DNA of 34,523 bases, from the NCBI RefSeq assembly GCF_023955655.1, contig NZ_JAMXHT010000015.1, positions 1-34,523 of the forward strand, given 5' to 3'. Position 1 is the first letter of the stretch; the number at the start of each line of letters is the position of its first letter. The notes under the pieces are model-generated. The model had not been told where the DNA came from. It was given only the letters and a program-made list of their open reading frames with translations, and did not search any database. Of the stretch, positions 32,712 to 34,523 are shown in pieces. A program made the translations under genes and the position numbers. This DNA is from Ralstonia soli (GTDB lineage Bacteria > Pseudomonadota > Gammaproteobacteria > Burkholderiales > Burkholderiaceae).

Positions 32712-33446
32712 ATGATCAAGTTCTCCAATGTCTGCAAGTGGTACGGCGACTACCAAGCGTTGAACAACATCAACGCAGAGGTCAAGAAGGGTGAAGTCGT
32801 CGTGGTCTGCGGGCCGTCCGGCTCCGGTAAGTCGACGCTGATCCGCACGGTCAACCGGCTGGAAGAAATCAAATCCGGCCAGATCCTGTTCGATGGGGAC
32901 GACGTGCACGCCCCGATGGGTAGCGATGCGCTCAACAAGGTGCGCAGCCGTATCGGCTTCGTGTTCCAGAGCTTCAACCTGTTTCCGCATCTTTCGGTGT
33001 TGGAGAACATCGTGCTGTCGCCGATGCGCGTGCGCGGCGTTCGCCGTGCCGAAGCGCGCGAAAAAGCCATGCAACTGCTTGATCGGGTGGGGCTGGCAAA
33101 CAAGGCCGACGCCTATCCGACGCAGCTCTCGGGCGGGCAACAGCAACGCGTGGCGATTGCACGGGCCCTAGCCATGGAGCCGCCTGCCATGCTGTTCGAC
33201 GAACCCACCAGCGCGCTGGACCCCGAGATGGTGGGCGAGGTGCTGGCCGTGATGCGCAGCCTGGCCAACGACGGTATGACCATGATGTGCGTGACCCATG
33301 AAATGAACTTCGCACGCGAGGTGGCCGATCGTGTGTGGTTTATGGACGCAGGTGCCATTCTGGAAGTTGCCGATCCCAATGTCTTCTTCCGCGATCCGCA
33401 GCACCCACGTGCCAAGCGCTTCCTGTCGGATCTGCGCTCGCACTGA
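32712..33446 (+). CDS. Polar amino-acid ABC transporter, ATP-binding protein
   Basis: 244 residues of the GlnQ/HisP family. Walker [10 protein letters not shown] (34-42), Q-loop [10 protein letters not shown] (84-93), signature LSGGQQQR (139-146), Walker B MLFDEP (160-165) and His of the switch in CVTHEMNFA. Complete and expected to be active. It follows permease 2 by 23 nt and precedes the binding protein by 52 nt, in the order usual for amino-acid uptake systems. Confidence 0.96.
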   Translation: MIKFSNVCKWYGDYQALNNINAEVKKGEVVVVCGPSGSGKSTLIRTVNRLEEIKSGQILFDGDDVHAPMGSDALNKVRSRIGFVFQSFNLFPHLSVLENIVLSPMRVRGVRRAEAREKAMQLLDRVGLANKADAYPTQLSGGQQQRVAIARALAMEPPAMLFDEPTSALDPEMVGEVLAVMRSLANDGMTMMCVTHEMNFAREVADRVWFMDAGAILEVADPNVFFRDPQHPRAKRFLSDLRSH

Positions 33447-33498
33447 TTTGTTTCTTGGTTTCTCCGTTTCTGTGCCACACCACCTTTAGGAGTCTGAA

Positions 33499-34341
33499 AT
33501 GACGGTCCATTCCACCGTTGCACGCCTGACTGTCTTGGCCTGTCTGTGCGCCGCGTCCTTTCCTGTCCTTGCTGATCAATTGGCGGAGATTCAGAAGAAC
33601 AAGGAACTGCGTTGTGGCACGTTTGCCGATGTGCCGCCGTTCGCCGCGCCGGATCCTAAGACCCGCGAAATGGTCGGCTTCGATGTCGATATGTGCCAGG
33701 CACTGGCCAAGCACTTGGGGGTCACGGCCAAGATCACCCCGCTATCAGTCGAGGCGCGTGTGCCCGAAGTGAAAATGGGCCGCGTTGATGTGACGGTCGC
33801 GAACCTCGCATATACGCTCAGCCGCGCGGAGCAGATCCAGTTCAGCGATCCGTACTATCTCGCCAAGGAAATGCTAGCCGTAAGGGCGAGCGATCCAGGC
33901 ACCGGCAAGGCTGCCTACAAGGGCAAGCGTCTGGCTGCGGCGAAGGGGTCGACGTCAGAGCTGTCGATCAAAATGAATGGATCCGAGCCTGTGACGTTCC
34001 AGGACACTGGTTCCGCGTACATGGCCGTGCAGCAGGGCAAGGCACTGGGCATTGTGTCAAACACGATGACGATTACGAAACTGGTGAATCAGTCCAAGAC
34101 AGGTGGCATTGAACTGAAGATGATTGCGGAGCCGATGATCTATCAGCCAATCTGCGTGGGGATGAAGAAGGGCGAGCCGGCGCTGCTGGCCAAGGTCAAC
34201 GAGGCATTGCTGGCCATGGACAAGGCGGGGGAGATCAACCAACTGTGGAACAAATGGCTCGGTCCAAATACGGATTACAAGATGGTCCGTGAAGACAAGG
34301 TTGTTCCGCTGAGCGAGCTTAAGTTCACGCCCATCCCCTGA
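33499..34341 (+). CDS. Periplasmic amino-acid-type substrate-binding protein
   Basis: 280 residues. A signal peptide spans about residues 1-25 (cleavage after FPVLA). The mature part is a family-3 solute-binding protein: NKELRCGTFADVPPFAAPD, GFDVDMCQALAKHLGV, VEARVPEVKMGRVDVTVAN and the hinge LSRAEQIQFSDPYYLAKE. The Asp/Arg-type pocket for alpha-amino and carboxyl groups is partly visible (Arg in KSRAEQ-like LSRAEQ), but the aromatic lid cannot be assigned. Good AGGAG ribosome site. It captures the cluster's substrate; binding assays on it would identify the compound. The next 56 bp hold no clear terminator before an insertion-element end. Confidence 0.94.
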   Translation: MTVHSTVARLTVLACLCAASFPVLADQLAEIQKNKELRCGTFADVPPFAAPDPKTREMVGFDVDMCQALAKHLGVTAKITPLSVEARVPEVKMGRVDVTVANLAYTLSRAEQIQFSDPYYLAKEMLAVRASDPGTGKAAYKGKRLAAAKGSTSELSIKMNGSEPVTFQDTGSAYMAVQQGKALGIVSNTMTITKLVNQSKTGGIELKMIAEPMIYQPICVGMKKGEPALLAKVNEALLAMDKAGEINQLWNKWLGPNTDYKMVREDKVVPLSELKFTPIP

Positions 34342-34400
34342 CACATTGCGGGTGCGGTATTACGGCGCGGAAGAGAACCTGATATCGACATTGGCCTGTT

Positions 34401-34448
34401 GATTTGCACCGAATTCTGACCCAGGATTTGCATCGAAAACTGACCCAC
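34401..34448. repeat. Two tandem 24-nt terminal repeats of an IS21-like element
   Basis: Units 34401-34424 and 34425-34448 match at 20 of 24 positions and share GATTTGCAYCGAA and CTGACCCA. The sequence just before (TGTT at 34398-34401) looks like the element tip. Tandem repeats of this kind next to the end of a transposition-helper gene are typical of IS21-family elements. The element extends beyond the window. Confidence 0.6.
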
Positions 34449-34459
34449 CCCAAAGGCTG

Positions 34460-34523
34460 TTAGGTGTCGCTTTGTGCGGGTTGTTTGGCGGTGCGTTTCT
34501 CCTTCTTGGGCTGGGTGGTGCTG
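34460..34523 (-). CDS. 3' end of an IS21-like transposition protein (probably IstB), partial
   Basis: Minus-strand frame open at the window edge and stopping TAA at 34460-34462. The 20 visible residues are Lys/Arg/Gln/Thr-rich (STTQPKKEKRTAKQPAQSDT), resembling the disordered C-terminal tail of IstB-type ATPases. Calling it IstB relies mainly on the adjacent terminal repeats. Confidence 0.45.
   Translation of the reverse strand, partial: STTQPKKEKRTAKQPAQSDT

Noticed and set aside
1-34523. CRISPR arrays, rRNA, full tRNA genes, phage or conjugation genes, toxin-antitoxin pairs
   Set aside because: Looked for by eye on both strands; no regular repeat-spacer array or recognisable genes of these kinds were seen.

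Overview
The window is GC-rich and chromosomal in style. It looks like Burkholderiaceae, most likely Ralstonia or Cupriavidus. The grounds are the Burkholderia-type porin, dense LysR/SDR/MFS content, split transketolase genes, and a three-gene pntAA-pntAB-pntB transhydrogenase. This placement rests on family resemblance only; there is no rRNA or other marker gene.

Layout. (a) 1-1.7 kb: the 3' end of a YdeP-type molybdopterin oxidoreductase, a short truncated ORF, then decayed DNA with an IS30-like transposase tail and IS21-style terminal repeats. (b) 1.7-4.2 kb: a LysR regulator divergent from a quinone-reductase-like MDR dehydrogenase and a GlcG/HbpS-type protein. (c) 4.3-7.8 kb, minus strand: a tandem AAA+ ATPase, two small ORFs upstream of it, and a CAP-domain lipoprotein with a clear terminator. 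(d) 7.8-8.8 kb: decayed DNA with the abutted 3' ends of an MFS gene and a LysR gene, probably a deletion scar. (e) 8.8-14 kb: a LysR regulator, SDR, MFS transporter and split transketolase, all on the plus strand. (f) 14.6-15.8 kb: a porin. (g) 24.4 down to 16.1 kb, minus strand: nine closely packed genes (aminotransferase, RraA-like, 2-hydroxyacid dehydrogenase, gluconokinase, IdnO, IdnD, PntAA, PntAB, PntB). (h) 24.6-34.3 kb, plus strand: a Nac/Cbl-like LysR gene, then a biotin-carrier/biotin-carboxylase/PxpB/PxpC/carrier-paralogue/PxpA operon, then an SDR plus a polar amino-acid ABC transporter. (i) 34.4-34.5 kb: the end of an IS21-like element.

Main result. Three promoters share one architecture: CCTATC, exactly 16 nt, GTCTTGG (whose TTGG starts the -35), then a 16-nt spacer to a -10. 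They lie before the nine-gene sugar-acid operon (minus), before the biotin/Pxp operon (plus), and before the SDR-ABC operon (plus). About 18 kb therefore looks like one regulon, probably controlled by the LysR gene at its centre. The proposed flow is import of a small amino- or lactam-type solute, ATP- and biotin-dependent opening of a cyclic amide by a carboxylase-linked 5-oxoprolinase-like complex, transamination, and reduction of keto-sugar acids to gluconate, then 6-phosphogluconate, with transhydrogenase supplying NADPH. The substrate is not known from sequence; a sugar-acid lactam is offered only as a hypothesis.
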